64,000 nt of DNA from contig NZ_STGU01000001.1 in NCBI RefSeq assembly GCF_004912135.1, positions 186,001-250,000 on the forward strand, read 5' to 3'. Under the pieces are notes generated by a model. The model did no database searches, was not told the origin of the DNA, and saw only the letters and a list, made by a program, of their open reading frames with translations. The position numbers and the translations under genes were made by a program. Source of the stretch: Rhizobium rosettiformans W3 (lineage in GTDB: Bacteria > Pseudomonadota > Alphaproteobacteria > Rhizobiales > Rhizobiaceae). Shown here one piece after another: positions 10,198-20,581 of this stretch (positions within the stretch are counted from its first letter, which is position 1; every line of letters begins with the position of its first letter).

Positions 10198-11781
10198 GTG
10201 ATCCATATGCTGCCGCTTCTTGCACCGCTGCTGCTTGCCGGTACGTCCTATTATGCATTCAAGGCGCCGGGGCTCCGCCCGCGTCTTGCCATCCGCGTTG
10301 CTGAATTCGCCGCGCTCGGATCGATCGTCGTCGCGATCCTGTCCGGTGTGGTCCTTTATCTCCAAGGTCCAGGGACGAGCCCGGCGATCGGCTACAGCTA
10401 CTTCGCGCTTGCCTCGCGGCTCGATCTGGTCAGCCTGGTGATGCTGCTGCTCGTCTCCTTCATCGGCTGGGTGGTGCTGCGCTATGCGGGCACCTTCCTC
10501 GACGGGGAAGCACGGCAGGGCCCGTTCACCGGCTGGATGACGGCGACCCTCGCTGCCGTCCTGCTCCTCGTCCAGTCGGGCTCGCTGCTGCAGCTTGTCA
10601 TCGGCTGGGTCGCAACCAGTCTTCTCCTGCATCAACTGCTGCTCTTCTACCCCGAGCGGATCGCCGCCCAGCGCGCCGCGCGCAAGAAATTCATCGTCTC
10701 GCGCACCGGTGATGCCGCCCTGATCGGCGCTGTCATCCTGCTCGCCATTTCCTTCGGCACCGGCGACATCGCCACCATCCTTGCTGCCGCACGGGAAGGC
10801 GAGGGGCTGCCGCTGACCATCGCGGCCGCCGCACTGCTTGCTGTCGCCGCACTGCTCAAGTCCGCCCAGTTCCCGACCCATGGATGGCTGACGGAAGTGA
10901 TGGAAACGCCGACCCCGGTTTCTGCCCTCCTGCATGCCGGTGTCGTCAATGCCGGCGGCTTCCTCCTGATCCGCTTTGCCGATGTCATGCTGCAGGCGCC
11001 GGTGGTGCTGGCGGTGCTGGTCATGATCGGCGGCTTCACGGCGCTGTTCGGCAGTCTCGTGATGCTCACCCAGTCGGCGGTGAAGACCTCGCTCGCCTGG
11101 TCCACGGTCGCGCAGATGGGCTTCATGATCCTGCAATGTGGTCTGGCTCTCTTCCCGATCGCACTGCTGCACATCGTCGCCCACTCGCTATACAAGGCCC
11201 ACGCCTTCCTCGCCTCCGGCTCGGCCATCGAAACGGTCGCGTCGATCCGGCGCCCCGGTCCGGTCGCGATCCCGAATGCCAAGGCGGTCGGGCGCGCCTT
11301 CCTGCTGGCGCTGGCCATCTATGCCGTCATCGGTGTGCTCTTCGGCTTTGCCGACAAGCGGCCACAGGCGCTGGCACTCGGTGCGATCCTGATCTTCGGC
11401 GTCGCCTATCTCATCGCGCAAGGCCTGGCGGATGCGGCTCCCCGGGCTCTCACCTGGCGGACCTCGCTCTGTTCGATCTCTGCAGCCACGGCCTACTTCG
11501 CCCTGCAGCGCATCTCCGACAAGCTGATGCTCGGCACGCTGCCGGCCACCCCGCAGCCAGGGCCATTGGAATGGACGCTGATGCTGCTTGCCGTCGTCAC
11601 CTTCGGCGTGGTCGCCGTCGCCCAGTCGCTCTTCCCGCTCTGGGCCTATCATCCGGCGGCTGCGGGCCTGCGCGTCCATCTCGCCAACGGCCTCTATGTG
11701 AATGCCCTCTTCGATCGCCTGCTGGGTGGCTGGACGCTTCCGCGCACCACCTCCGCAACGCCTGCTTCCGTCAAGGAGTGA
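10198..11781 (+). CDS. dabB: Inorganic carbon transporter subunit DabB (NuoL-like)
   Basis: Polytopic membrane protein of 527 residues from the proton-conducting antiporter family (NuoL/MrpA-like). The signature region reads [29 protein letters not shown] near residues 220-250, with [11 protein letters not shown] following, and a conserved lysine and histidines for proton translocation. In DAB systems DabB is thought to supply the cation gradient that drives DabA to convert CO2 to bicarbonate vectorially. The GTG start at 10198 follows GGAG by 7 bases. The dabA gene begins 4 bases after its stop. No other complex I genes are nearby, which excludes a respiratory nuo operon. Confidence 0.88.
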   Translation: MIHMLPLLAPLLLAGTSYYAFKAPGLRPRLAIRVAEFAALGSIVVAILSGVVLYLQGPGTSPAIGYSYFALASRLDLVSLVMLLLVSFIGWVVLRYAGTFLDGEARQGPFTGWMTATLAAVLLLVQSGSLLQLVIGWVATSLLLHQLLLFYPERIAAQRAARKKFIVSRTGDAALIGAVILLAISFGTGDIATILAAAREGEGLPLTIAAAALLAVAALLKSAQFPTHGWLTEVMETPTPVSALLHAGVVNAGGFLLIRFADVMLQAPVVLAVLVMIGGFTALFGSLVMLTQSAVKTSLAWSTVAQMGFMILQCGLALFPIALLHIVAHSLYKAHAFLASGSAIETVASIRRPGPVAIPNAKAVGRAFLLALAIYAVIGVLFGFADKRPQALALGAILIFGVAYLIAQGLADAAPRALTWRTSLCSISAATAYFALQRISDKLMLGTLPATPQPGPLEWTLMLLAVVTFGVVAVAQSLFPLWAYHPAAAGLRVHLANGLYVNALFDRLLGGWTLPRTTSATPASVKE

Positions 11782-11785
11782 ACCG

Positions 11786-14200
11786 ATGACCGAGATGACC
11801 ACAGTGGACACCCTGCATGGCGAAGCGCTTGCCCGGGCGGCAGATCAGGCTGTGCGGGCGATCCCGCCGGCCTGGCCGCTGACGGCGACCGTTGCCGTCA
11901 ATCCCTTCCTCGGCCAGATCAGCGAGACACTGGAACATACCGCAGCCCGGCTGGCCCGGATCGGTGGCGTCCGGCTGGCTCTGCCGCGCAAGCACTATGC
12001 CGACCTGATCGCCAAGGGCGAGATCACGGATGAGGATCTGGTCGCCGCACTTCAGTCAAGCACGCTGTTCAACCAGATCGATCTGCCGGCCCTGAAGGCT
12101 GCCCTTGCCGAAGAGCCACAGGCGGTTGCCGCGCTCCCGACCGTTGCGGAGCTTGCCGCACGGGCCACGGGCAAGGATTGGCCGGGGCTCGTGTCCGAGC
12201 GGATCGGGACGTTTGCGGCCGGCTTCTTCGACCAGGGGCAGGCACTCTGGGCCGCATCCCGGCGCAACGGTCTCTATGCCGCCTGGCGCGCCTTTGCCAC
12301 CCATGACCTGACGCCGGAAATCCTGGGGCTGAAGGGCTTCAGCATTCATGTCGACGAAACGCCGGAGACGCCGCATGGGGCGATCGAGCGGGCAGCCGTT
12401 TCGCTTGGTCTTGGCGCTGAACCCGGCACCTATTTCCATCAGCTTCTGCTGACTGTCGCTGGCTGGGCCCAGTATGCGCGCCACATCCAGTTCAAGGCGG
12501 AGGTCGAAGGCCGCACGGATATGACTGCGCTCGAGCTGCTGGCGATCCGGCTTGTCTTCGAAGAGGCGCTCTATGCCCAGCACAAGACCGCCATCGAAAG
12601 CGAGTGGCAGCAGGTGCGGCGTGTTCATGCCGAGCCGGTCAGTCCGGATTTCGGCACCACCATCGACGGGCTGCTGCAGATGGCGGCGGAGCGGGCCACA
12701 CAAAGGAAGCTTGCTGCAAAGCTCGCGGCACCTTCGACGGTCAAGGTCGCCGAGTTGCGGCCAGTGCTGCAGGCGGCCTTTTGCATCGACGTGCGCTCGG
12801 AAGTCTTCCGGCGCGCGCTCGAAAGTGTTGATCCTGCTGTCCGCACGCTCGGTTTTGCCGGCTTCTTCGGTCTCGGCGCCAGCCACAAGGGCTTTGCCTC
12901 CGACGTTGCGGAGCATCGTCTGCCGGTTCTCCTGAAGCCCTCCGTCTTCAGCTGCAGTGCGGTCGATCATGACGAGGACGCCGATCAGCAGGCTCGCTTC
13001 AGCGCGCGTGCCACCCGCGCCTGGGGTCGATTCAAGCTCGCTGCCGTCTCCTCTTTCGCCTTCGTGGAAGCCACGGGCCCCGTTTATGCCGGCAAGCTGA
13101 TGCGGGATGGTCTCGGCTTCCACAAGGGCAAAGGTCCAGACACCGCCAAGCCGCGCTTTGCGCCGAGCCTCGATCTGGACACCCGTGCCGTGGTTGCCGA
13201 AACAGTGCTGAAGGCCATGTCGCTGACCGAAGGTTTCGGCCGTTTCGTGCTGATCGCCGGTCATGGGGCGAATGTGGTCAACAACCCCTATGCCAGTGCC
13301 CTTCACTGCGGCGCCTGTGGCGGGTATGCGGGCGATGTCAACGCGCGTCTGCTGGCCGATCTGCTCAATGATCGCGCCGTGCGGGAAAAGCTGGCGGTGA
13401 ACGGGATCAACATCCCGGCTGATACCGTCTTCCTCGGTGGCCTGCACGATACGACGACGGATAGCGTGACGCTGTTCGAAGACGATCTGGAAAATGACCT
13501 CGCAGCGGAGGATATCGTCCGCATCCGCCAGTGGCTTGCGCAGGCCGGCCGCCTGACGCGGGCCGAGCGGGCGCGGCGTCTGCCTCGGGCGACGGCGGAG
13601 AGCGTCATCGCGCGCAGCCGCGACTGGTCGGAAGTGCGGCCCGAGCTCGGGCTTGCGGGCTGCCGTGCCTTCATCGCGGCACCGCGCTCACGGACGGCTG
13701 GTCGCTCACTGGAAGGCCAGGCCTTCCTGCACGACTATGTGTGGAAGAAGGATGAGGGCTTCAAGATCCTCGAACTCATCCTGACGGCTCCCGTCGTCGT
13801 GGCGACCTGGATCAGCCTGCAGTATTTCGGCTCCTGCGTTGCGCCCTCGCTCTTCGGTGCCGGCAACAAGCTCTTGCACAATATCGTCGGTGGCATCGGT
13901 GTCGTGGAGGGCAATGGCGGCAATATGCGCGCCGGGCTTCCCTGGCAGTCGGTGCATGACGGGGAGAATTTCGTCCACGAGCCGCTGCGCCTGACCGTTG
14001 CCGTCGAGGCTCCGAAGGAGGCGATATCAGACATCCTGAAGCGGCATGCCCAGGTGCGCGCCCTCTTCGACAATGGCTGGCTGCACCTCTTCACGCTCGA
14101 CGAGCAGGGGCAGATGGCCTGGCGCTATGCCGGCAATCTCGGCTGGACGGATGTCCGAGCGGGTGCTGCATCGGATGCCGAGCGGAAGGCCGCAAGCTGA
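11786..14200 (+). CDS. dabA: Inorganic carbon transporter subunit DabA (DUF2309)
   Basis: Large soluble or peripheral protein, 804 residues, of the DUF2309/DabA family, a distant beta-carbonic-anhydrase-like zinc protein that hydrates CO2 only when coupled to DabB. The presumed zinc and catalytic residues are present: Cys333 and Asp335 in FCIDVRSE, His493 in AGHGANV and Cys508 in LHCGACGG. Their spacing (2 and 15 residues) equals that known for the Halothiobacillus protein (C351, D353, H524, C539). The ATG at 11786 is preceded by AAGGAG. This completes a two-gene dabBA operon. Confidence 0.92.
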   Translation: MTEMTTVDTLHGEALARAADQAVRAIPPAWPLTATVAVNPFLGQISETLEHTAARLARIGGVRLALPRKHYADLIAKGEITDEDLVAALQSSTLFNQIDLPALKAALAEEPQAVAALPTVAELAARATGKDWPGLVSERIGTFAAGFFDQGQALWAASRRNGLYAAWRAFATHDLTPEILGLKGFSIHVDETPETPHGAIERAAVSLGLGAEPGTYFHQLLLTVAGWAQYARHIQFKAEVEGRTDMTALELLAIRLVFEEALYAQHKTAIESEWQQVRRVHAEPVSPDFGTTIDGLLQMAAERATQRKLAAKLAAPSTVKVAELRPVLQAAFCIDVRSEVFRRALESVDPAVRTLGFAGFFGLGASHKGFASDVAEHRLPVLLKPSVFSCSAVDHDEDADQQARFSARATRAWGRFKLAAVSSFAFVEATGPVYAGKLMRDGLGFHKGKGPDTAKPRFAPSLDLDTRAVVAETVLKAMSLTEGFGRFVLIAGHGANVVNNPYASALHCGACGGYAGDVNARLLADLLNDRAVREKLAVNGINIPADTVFLGGLHDTTTDSVTLFEDDLENDLAAEDIVRIRQWLAQAGRLTRAERARRLPRATAESVIARSRDWSEVRPELGLAGCRAFIAAPRSRTAGRSLEGQAFLHDYVWKKDEGFKILELILTAPVVVATWISLQYFGSCVAPSLFGAGNKLLHNIVGGIGVVEGNGGNMRAGLPWQSVHDGENFVHEPLRLTVAVEAPKEAISDILKRHAQVRALFDNGWLHLFTLDEQGQMAWRYAGNLGWTDVRAGAASDAERKAAS

Positions 14201-14285
14201 ATTGTGGGGATGTGATAGGGTAGCGTCGGTCGAGCACATACGCTGAGCCCGCCCTCGGCCGGCGGCGAGGAGCCATCGAAGTGAC

Positions 14286-14308
14286 ATCCGGGATCATCCA
14301 TCCCGGAT
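14286..14308 (+). terminator. Hairpin downstream of dabA
   Basis: A perfect 9-base inverted repeat, ATCCGGGAT and ATCCCGGAT, with a 5-base loop lies 86 bases after the dabA stop. There is no T tract, so it may stabilise or help terminate the dabBA transcript rather than act as a classical intrinsic terminator. Confidence 0.45.
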
Positions 14309-14462
14309 GCATGTTCACGTGCTTTGTTTGCTACTAAAGATTGCGCATCCCGAGATGTCTGCACAGCGAATTAGTTGCGTCTGCGACTTTAATAAGACGC
14401 ATCTCATTAAGCTCATTTTAGTCTTCCTTGTCCATCTTTCATAGGATTCACGCATGGACGTC

Positions 14463-14487
14463 GACGAACATGAAAATGCTGTTCGTC
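14463..14487 (+). promoter_or_regulatory. Inverted repeat in the chemoreceptor leader
   Basis: GACGAACA and TGTTCGTC form an 8-base stem around a 9-base loop. The repeat ends 6 bases before the GGAGGAGA Shine-Dalgarno of the chemoreceptor gene. It could be an operator or an RNA hairpin that modulates translation. No family was recognised. Confidence 0.4.
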
Positions 14488-14509
14488 AATGTCGGAGGAG
14501 ACTGAAACC

Positions 14510-17050
14510 GTGTTCATTGACCGTATATTGTCGCGCTTTAACATCCAGACGAAGGTGCTGATCTTCATTCTGCCCTTCGTCATCAGCATTTCCGCCGTCG
14601 GATTCACGGGGCTCTATGCCTCCGGTCTGCTGCAAGGCCGGATCGAGATTTCCAACAGCGTGCTCAAATCGCTAAGCGGCTTCCGCGACGTCTCCGCCTC
14701 GATGAACAGTTTCCTCGCCGACACCACGGATGCAGCCAAGGCCGACCTGACGGGCCGGCTCGAGCAGCAGAAGCGGGATCTGGCGGCGACGCTCGCCCAG
14801 CTTCCTGCCGACGCCGACGGTCGCGGCGAACTCGAAGAGGCGCAGAAGCGGATCGATGACGTCTCCGCACATATCGAGACCCTCTGGAGCCTGCATGCCG
14901 CACAAACCGGGCTTGTGCAGTCGCTGCAGACGGGCACCGGCCAGATCGTGGCCTTCCAGGATCAGATCGCAACCGCCATGGTGACGCTCGACGAGGCCGT
15001 GCAGGCCGACGACGCGGCCGCCAAGACCATGCTGCGCGATGCCGAAAGCATTCGCAGCACCGGCACCTTCCTGACCGAAACCAATTCCGCCTTCACCAAG
15101 GCCAAGACCCCGGACGAGAAATTTGCCGTCATCGCCGGCCGGATCGATGAAATCATCGCGCGTCAGCAGGTGCTGGCGGCCGTCCTTCCGAAGGCGAACC
15201 AGTCTGCCGCCAAGACGCTCGACAAGATCGGCGGTGAACTGAAGACCGCACTTGCGGGCGGGGACCGGTCCGAGGCGGCCGTCACCGATGTCGCCGGCAA
15301 GCTGCGCAACTTCACGCAGCTCAACGCCTATCTCGGGCTTGCCGCCCAGCAGAAGATGAAGGACGCGACGATCAAGTTCGGTGAGCTCGACGCGCCGCTT
15401 GCCAAGGCACAGGCCGTCATCGCCGATGGACGCAGCCTGCAATCGGCCGGGTATGGCCTGCAGATCATGATGGCCCGCTTCCTGCTGGCCCCGACGGAAG
15501 AAAACAGGGCGCTGCTCGAGAACCAGTTTGCAGCGCTGAAGACTGCTATGGCGGCTCTTGAAAAGACCGCAGCCGATCAGCCGGATCTCGTTTCCGCGGC
15601 GCAGACCCTTGCGCCTGTCGTCGACCAGATGACGGCGGCCAGCGCCGAATTCGTCAAGGTCAGCGAAGACCGCAAGATCAGCTATGACCGCGCCGGTGCC
15701 GAGCTCAATGAAATCTGGAAGCAGCTGACAACCTTTGCGGAGATGCAGAAGGTCTCGGCAGGCCAGGAGCGCCAGGAGGCGAACTCGATCTCCATCGGTG
15801 CCACCGGGATCGGCATTCTCATCTCAATCTTCGCCGGCATCGGTCTGGTGCTCACCTTCAAGGGGCCGATCGGCCAGATCACCGGCGCCATGCGTCGCCT
15901 CGCCGAAGGCGTGCTCGACACCAAGATCACTGGTGAAGCCCGCGTCGATGAGATCGGCGAAATGGCGCGCGCCCTTGGCGTCTTCAAGCAGAATGCGCTG
16001 TCGAAGATCGAAATCGAAAGCCGCAGCGAGGCCGAACGTGCCCAGGCGGATGAAGAGCGCCGTCGCAACGATCTCGAGAAGCAGGAAATCGACCGCCAGA
16101 TCGAGTTTGCCGTGAATTCGCTGGCGTCCGGTCTCGGTCGCCTGGCGAAGGGCGACATTTCCGAGACCATCGACACACCGTTCCATGGTCGCCTCGAGCA
16201 GCTGCGCAACGACTTCAACCAGTCGCTGGAACATCTGCAGAGCACGATGACGCAGATCCGCTCGAACACCTACATGATCCAGCGCAATGCTGCCGAGATG
16301 AGCAGCGCGGCAGACCAGCTCGCCAAGCGCACAGAGCAGCAGGCGGCCTCGCTCGAGGAGACGGCGGCCGCGGTCGACGAAATTACGGTGACCGTCAAGT
16401 CCTCGGCGGAGCGGGCCGAAGAGGCCAACAGCATCGTGGCCGACACCAAGGGCCGGGCCGATACCTCGTCCACGGTCGTTGCGAATGCGATCGACGCGAT
16501 GGGGCGGATCGAGGATGCCTCAGCCCAGATCGTCCAGATCATCGACGTGATCGACGAGATTGCCTTCCAGACCAATCTCCTGGCGCTCAATGCCGGCATC
16601 GAAGCCGCCCGTGCCGGAGAAGCCGGCAAGGGTTTTGCCGTCGTTGCCCAGGAAGTGCGTGAACTTGCCCAGCGTTCGGCCGGTGCTGCCCAGCAGATCA
16701 AGGACCTGATCCACAAGTCGAGCACGGAAGTCTCTTCCGGTGCGAAACTCGTGCAGCAGACAGGCGCAGTGCTTGCCGAGATCTCGGCCAATATCATCAC
16801 CGTCGCCGACCGCGTCTCGGTCATTGCCATGGCGAGCCGCGACCAGTCGAATGCGCTGGCCGAGGTCAATTCCTCCGTCAACGAGATGGATCAGATGACC
16901 CAGCGGAATGCCGCCATGGTCGAGGAAACCAATGCCGCGACCCGCCAGCTGGCGGACGAGGCAGATGCACTGATGCAGCTCGTCAACCAGTTCAAGCTCG
17001 CGCCGGAAACCCGCCGCCAGTCGTCGGCGCCTGCGCATCGCGCTGCCTGA
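14510..17050 (+). CDS. Methyl-accepting chemotaxis protein
   Basis: Membrane chemoreceptor of 846 residues. An N-terminal membrane segment ([15 protein letters not shown]) is followed by a long helical periplasmic sensor region of about 400 residues rich in Ala and Gln, a second membrane segment ([19 protein letters not shown]), HAMP regions, and the signalling domain with the CheA/CheW-binding hairpin tip [21 protein letters not shown]. No C-terminal CheR/CheB-binding pentapeptide is seen; the protein ends in SAPAHRAA. I prefer the GTG at 14510, since GGAGGAGA stands 8 bases before it; an upstream ATG at 14489 would include the Shine-Dalgarno. The ligand is unknown. Confidence 0.93.
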   Translation: MFIDRILSRFNIQTKVLIFILPFVISISAVGFTGLYASGLLQGRIEISNSVLKSLSGFRDVSASMNSFLADTTDAAKADLTGRLEQQKRDLAATLAQLPADADGRGELEEAQKRIDDVSAHIETLWSLHAAQTGLVQSLQTGTGQIVAFQDQIATAMVTLDEAVQADDAAAKTMLRDAESIRSTGTFLTETNSAFTKAKTPDEKFAVIAGRIDEIIARQQVLAAVLPKANQSAAKTLDKIGGELKTALAGGDRSEAAVTDVAGKLRNFTQLNAYLGLAAQQKMKDATIKFGELDAPLAKAQAVIADGRSLQSAGYGLQIMMARFLLAPTEENRALLENQFAALKTAMAALEKTAADQPDLVSAAQTLAPVVDQMTAASAEFVKVSEDRKISYDRAGAELNEIWKQLTTFAEMQKVSAGQERQEANSISIGATGIGILISIFAGIGLVLTFKGPIGQITGAMRRLAEGVLDTKITGEARVDEIGEMARALGVFKQNALSKIEIESRSEAERAQADEERRRNDLEKQEIDRQIEFAVNSLASGLGRLAKGDISETIDTPFHGRLEQLRNDFNQSLEHLQSTMTQIRSNTYMIQRNAAEMSSAADQLAKRTEQQAASLEETAAAVDEITVTVKSSAERAEEANSIVADTKGRADTSSTVVANAIDAMGRIEDASAQIVQIIDVIDEIAFQTNLLALNAGIEAARAGEAGKGFAVVAQEVRELAQRSAGAAQQIKDLIHKSSTEVSSGAKLVQQTGAVLAEISANIITVADRVSVIAMASRDQSNALAEVNSSVNEMDQMTQRNAAMVEETNAATRQLADEADALMQLVNQFKLAPETRRQSSAPAHRAA

Positions 17051-17075
17051 TTGCGAAGCCGCGCCATTCCACCAC

Positions 17076-17108
17076 AAGCCGCCGGTCATGTCAGGCCGGC
17101 GGTTTTTT
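17076..17108 (+). terminator. Intrinsic terminator of the chemoreceptor gene
   Basis: GCCGCCGG pairs with CCGGCGG across a 10-base loop and is followed directly by six T residues (17103-17108). It lies about 26 bases after the chemoreceptor stop codon. This is a canonical rho-independent terminator. Confidence 0.88.
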
Positions 17109-17190
17109 CGTGCCTGACAGACCGTAATGGCAAGCCGGCTTGGAAAGCCGCTTTTGGGCCGCTATCCTTCCCTCACGGAGGAGCGCAGAT

Positions 17191-19014
17191 TTGACGATCG
17201 GATTGGTACCACCCGCACGGCGACTGGCCGCGGCCCGGCGCATGATCATCGCGCTCGTCGTGGTTCTGATGGCTGCGAGCCTTGCCTTGCTCACCGTCGG
17301 CAATCGGCTGATCACGCGCAATGTCATGGAAGAAGCCTCGCTGCAGGCCAACAGCGCCCTGCGGCTTGCGGCGTCGGCCCTTGCCGGTCATCTCAGCCGC
17401 TATGAGACCTTGCCGGCGCTGATCGCGGATCACGATGACATGAAGGAGCTGGTGCTCGACCCCGCCAATCCGGCGCTTCGGGACGCGGCCAATTATTATC
17501 TCAAGGAGATCAACGCGCTGCTCGAATCCTCCGACATCTATGTGATGACGATGGACGGCAACACGATTGCAGCCAGCAATTTCGACGGAACGGCGAGCTT
17601 CGTCGGCGAGAACTTCAGCTATCGCCCCTATTTCTACGAAGCGGCCGCCGGCAAGCAGGCGCGCTTCTATGCGCTCGGAACGACTTCGGCGAAGCGCGGC
17701 TACTATTTCTCCTCACCGATCGAGGTGAACGGCGCCGTGCGCGGCGTCATCGCCTTCAAGGTCGATATCGAGGACATCGAGACGTCCTGGCGGGGTGGCG
17801 AATACAAGATCCTCGTCCACGACCCCGAGGGCATCATCTTCATGACCGGCAATCCGGAATGGCTTTATGCCTCGGTGCTGCCGCTCACGCCCGAGCGGCT
17901 GGAGCGGACAAGCGCCTCCCGACGCTATTCCGACGCCGTTCTGCGGGAATTGCCGATCAAGCGCGGCGCGCTGGACGACCATCTCCTGATGACCGTCACG
18001 CAGGATGATGGAAAGCGCGAGTATCTGGTGCTCGAGCAATATATGCCGGACGCCGACTGGACCGTGAAAGTGCTCTTCGACACGGGCACCATCCATGCAC
18101 AGGCCCGCACCACGCTCATTGCCATTCTGCTCTCGCTTTGCCTCTTCGGCCTCGGGCTGGCCGTCGTCATCCAGCGACGCGCCCGGCTGCAGGAACAGAT
18201 GCATATGCAGATCGAGGCTCAGGCCGAACTCGAGCGCCGGGTCGAAGAGCGGACGGCGGATCTGGCGCGCGTGAACCTGCAATTGCGGCAGACCCAGGCG
18301 GATCTCATTCAGGCTGGCAAGCTTGCCGGCCTCGGCCAGATGTCGGCTGCCCTGTCGCACGAGTTCAACCAGCCGCTGGCTGCGGCCAAGACCTATGCCG
18401 ATAGCGCGACGATGCTGATCGACCGGAACAGGGTATCGGAAGCGCGCGACAATCTGGGCCGCATTTCCAGCCTGATCGACCGGATGGCTTCGATCTCGCG
18501 GCACCTGCGCAATTTCGCGCGCAAACCGAACGAGAAGCTTGGGCCGATTTCGATCGAAGAAGTGGTGCGCGAAACGCTGGAGATCGTCTCTGCCCGGCTC
18601 GGAACCGCCGATGCCAGCCTCTCGCTCCATTTCGATCCGGGCTTGCCGCCGGTGAAGGGCGGGCCGGTTCGTCTTCAGCAGGTGCTGGTCAACATCCTGA
18701 CCAATGCCTGCGACGCGGTGGAAGGTCTCGACGATCGAGAGATCGCGCTTACGGCGCGGCGGGAGCAGGGGCGGGTGGTGATCGAAATCGCCGACCGCGG
18801 TCCCGGCGTGCCCCCAGCCATTGTCGAGCGCATCTTCGATCCCTTCTTCACCACCAAGGGCGTGGGCAAGGGGCTTGGTCTCGGGCTTTCGATTTCCTAC
18901 AACATCATCAAGGATTTCGGCGGCAGCCTGACGGTCGGGCAGCGAGAGGGCGGAGGCGCACTCTTCCGCATCGAACTCCTGGAAGCGGAAGCATTGAACG
19001 AGGCGGCGGAATGA
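17191..19014 (+). CDS. DctB-like sensor histidine kinase
   Basis: Membrane histidine kinase of 607 residues. One N-terminal membrane segment (MIIALVVVLMAASLALL) precedes a periplasmic double-Cache sensor domain (FVGENFSYRPYFYEA, TTSAKRGYYFSSP), typical of DctB C4-dicarboxylate sensors. A second membrane segment, a coiled coil, and the HisKA domain with His390 in ALSHEFNQP follow. ATPase motifs are NACDAVEG (N box), DRGPGVPP (G1) and GLGLGLSIS (G2). The TTG start at 17191 has a GGAGGAG Shine-Dalgarno. It overlaps the response regulator by 4 bases and lies before a TTT transporter, so it probably senses a di- or tricarboxylate. Confidence 0.87.
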   Translation: MTIGLVPPARRLAAARRMIIALVVVLMAASLALLTVGNRLITRNVMEEASLQANSALRLAASALAGHLSRYETLPALIADHDDMKELVLDPANPALRDAANYYLKEINALLESSDIYVMTMDGNTIAASNFDGTASFVGENFSYRPYFYEAAAGKQARFYALGTTSAKRGYYFSSPIEVNGAVRGVIAFKVDIEDIETSWRGGEYKILVHDPEGIIFMTGNPEWLYASVLPLTPERLERTSASRRYSDAVLRELPIKRGALDDHLLMTVTQDDGKREYLVLEQYMPDADWTVKVLFDTGTIHAQARTTLIAILLSLCLFGLGLAVVIQRRARLQEQMHMQIEAQAELERRVEERTADLARVNLQLRQTQADLIQAGKLAGLGQMSAALSHEFNQPLAAAKTYADSATMLIDRNRVSEARDNLGRISSLIDRMASISRHLRNFARKPNEKLGPISIEEVVRETLEIVSARLGTADASLSLHFDPGLPPVKGGPVRLQQVLVNILTNACDAVEGLDDREIALTARREQGRVVIEIADRGPGVPPAIVERIFDPFFTTKGVGKGLGLGLSISYNIIKDFGGSLTVGQREGGGALFRIELLEAEALNEAAE

Positions 19015-20360
19015 GTTCAGGACAGGTCTTGCTCGTCGATGACGAGGAGGAGCTGCGCTTCTCCACCAGCCAGGCGCTCGAACTGCACGGCCTGCAGGTC
19101 AAGGCCTTCTCCTCGGGCGAAGAAATCCTCTCGCGTGTCGGTTTCGGCTTCGATGGTGTCGTCGTGTCCGACATTCGCATGCCGGGCATGGATGGAATGA
19201 CGCTGCTGCACCGGATCCGGGAGCTCGATCACGAGATCCCGGTCATTCTGTTGACCGGTCACGGCGAGGTGCAGCTGGCGGTCAAGGCAATGCGGGAAGG
19301 CGCCTACGACTTCATCGAAAAGCCGTTCGCGAGCCAGGCCTTGGCCGGCGTTGTGCGTCATGCGCTCGACCGCCGGTCACTTGTCCTGGAAAACCGGCGG
19401 CTTCGGGCGGTCGCGGGCAAGCGGGACGATATCGAGACCAGGCTTCCGGGGCGCACGCCCATCATGGTCGATCTGCGCTACCGCGTTCGCGCGATCGGTG
19501 CGACGGAGGCGGATGCGCTGATCATCGGCGAAACGGGTGCGGGCAAGGAGGTTGTGGCGCGCAGCCTTCATGATGTCAGCGCGCGATCGAAGGGGCCGTT
19601 TCTCGCGATCAACTGCGCCTCGCTGCCGGAGACACTGATCGAGAGCGAGCTCTTCGGCCATGAAGCGGGTGCATTTCCCGGCGCAATCCGCGCCCGCTAC
19701 GGCAAGTTCGAACATGGGCGTGGCGGCACGATTCTGCTCGATGAAATCGGCTCGATGCCATTCGATCTTCAGGCGAAGTTTTTGCGCGTCCTCCAGGAAC
19801 GGACGATCACGCGGCTTGGGTCTAACGAGACGGTGCCGCTCGATGTTCGCTTTCTTGCGACGAGCAAGGTGGATCTCGAAAGCGAGGTCGCAGCCGGACG
19901 TTTCCGCGCAGACCTTTTCTACCGCCTCAACGTCGTGACGCTGCGCGTTCCGTCGCTTGCGCAGCGACGGCCGGATATTCCGCTGCTCTTCCTCCACCTG
20001 GTGCGCGAGGCCTGCGCCCGCTACGGCCGCGACGACATGGAAGTCGATCCGGAAATCCTGTCGGAAATTGCCGAGCGCGATTGGCCGGGCAATGTACGCG
20101 AGCTCCGAAACGCTGCCGACCGGCTGGTCCTCGGCATCGAGACCGGGCTCGATAGTTCGGCAGGTTTTGAAACTATTCATTCGCGCCTTGCGGACAAGGT
20201 TGCGGCTTATGAAAAGCAATTGATTGCGAATGCTATCACAGCCCATGGTGGGGCGCTGCGGCCGGTCTATGAGCAGCTCGGAATATCGCGCAAGACCCTT
20301 TATGAAAAGATGCAGAAGTACGGGCTAGACAAGAGTCTTGCCCTTGATGCTCGGGATTAG
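19011..20360 (+). CDS. DctD-like sigma54-type response regulator with GAFPGA loop
   Basis: NtrC-family response regulator of 449 residues. The receiver domain has phosphoacceptor Asp54 (SDIRMPG) and conserved Lys in EKPFA. The AAA+ domain has Walker A GETGAGKE (173-180) and Walker B GTILLDEIG, and a Fis-type helix-turn-helix ends the protein (GALRPVYEQLGISRKTLYEK). The loop that contacts sigma54, normally GAFTGA, reads GAFPGA at residues 220-225. The threonine is considered critical for sigma54 engagement, so activation may be altered or sigma54-independent. It is coupled to the DctB-like kinase and is followed by tctC. Confidence 0.9.
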   Translation: MSSGQVLLVDDEEELRFSTSQALELHGLQVKAFSSGEEILSRVGFGFDGVVVSDIRMPGMDGMTLLHRIRELDHEIPVILLTGHGEVQLAVKAMREGAYDFIEKPFASQALAGVVRHALDRRSLVLENRRLRAVAGKRDDIETRLPGRTPIMVDLRYRVRAIGATEADALIIGETGAGKEVVARSLHDVSARSKGPFLAINCASLPETLIESELFGHEAGAFPGAIRARYGKFEHGRGGTILLDEIGSMPFDLQAKFLRVLQERTITRLGSNETVPLDVRFLATSKVDLESEVAAGRFRADLFYRLNVVTLRVPSLAQRRPDIPLLFLHLVREACARYGRDDMEVDPEILSEIAERDWPGNVRELRNAADRLVLGIETGLDSSAGFETIHSRLADKVAAYEKQLIANAITAHGGALRPVYEQLGISRKTLYEKMQKYGLDKSLALDARD

Positions 20361-20581
20361 AGATTTCGCCAGACCTCGGCGTGCGGGAATGGGTGGAGAT
20401 CCACACATGTTTTCTCGCGCTTGGGCGGGAATCTACCCATGCTGCGGTGCGACGTGTGAGAAAAGATCGATAGTCGCGATACGTCCTGATTGTGAGGTCA
20501 GTGCACCTGGACAAGATCTCTCCCATCCAGTGCCGGCGGGAGGAGCCGAACCGGCAGGATATATTCAACCGGGAGGCTTTC
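20361..20581 (+). promoter_or_regulatory. tctC upstream region with repeated palindromic elements
   Basis: This 221-base leader contains the palindrome GTGGAGATCCAC near 20393-20404 and two copies of GCGGGAAT, near 20383 and 20426, the second followed by CTACCC, which may be binding sites for the adjacent response regulator. I searched for a sigma54 promoter (TGGCAC-N5-TTGCW) and found no convincing match. GGGAGG precedes the tctC ATG at good spacing. Confidence 0.4.

Larger units (their letters stand above)
14201..14509. other. Intergenic region between dabA and the chemoreceptor gene
   Basis: This 309-base gap is AT-richer than its surroundings in the second half. It contains a hairpin just after dabA (14286-14308), an AT-rich probable promoter stretch around 14380-14440, and an inverted repeat before the chemoreceptor Shine-Dalgarno (14463-14487). 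A short ATG-started frame at 14453 crosses the receptor start in another frame; nothing supports it as a gene. Confidence 0.6.

Noticed and set aside
12056..13447. Open frame of about 463 codons on the minus strand within dabA
   Set aside because: It is fully antisense to dabA, which has intact active-site motifs. Composition is that of a shadow frame.
14453..14560. Short ATG-started frame before the chemoreceptor gene
   Set aside because: It crosses the receptor start in another frame, has no Shine-Dalgarno, and encodes a low-complexity Cys/Arg-rich peptide.
20361..20581. Possible sigma54 promoter upstream of tctC
   Set aside because: I looked for TGGCAC-N5-TTGC on the plus strand and found no match with both GG and GC elements at the required spacing.
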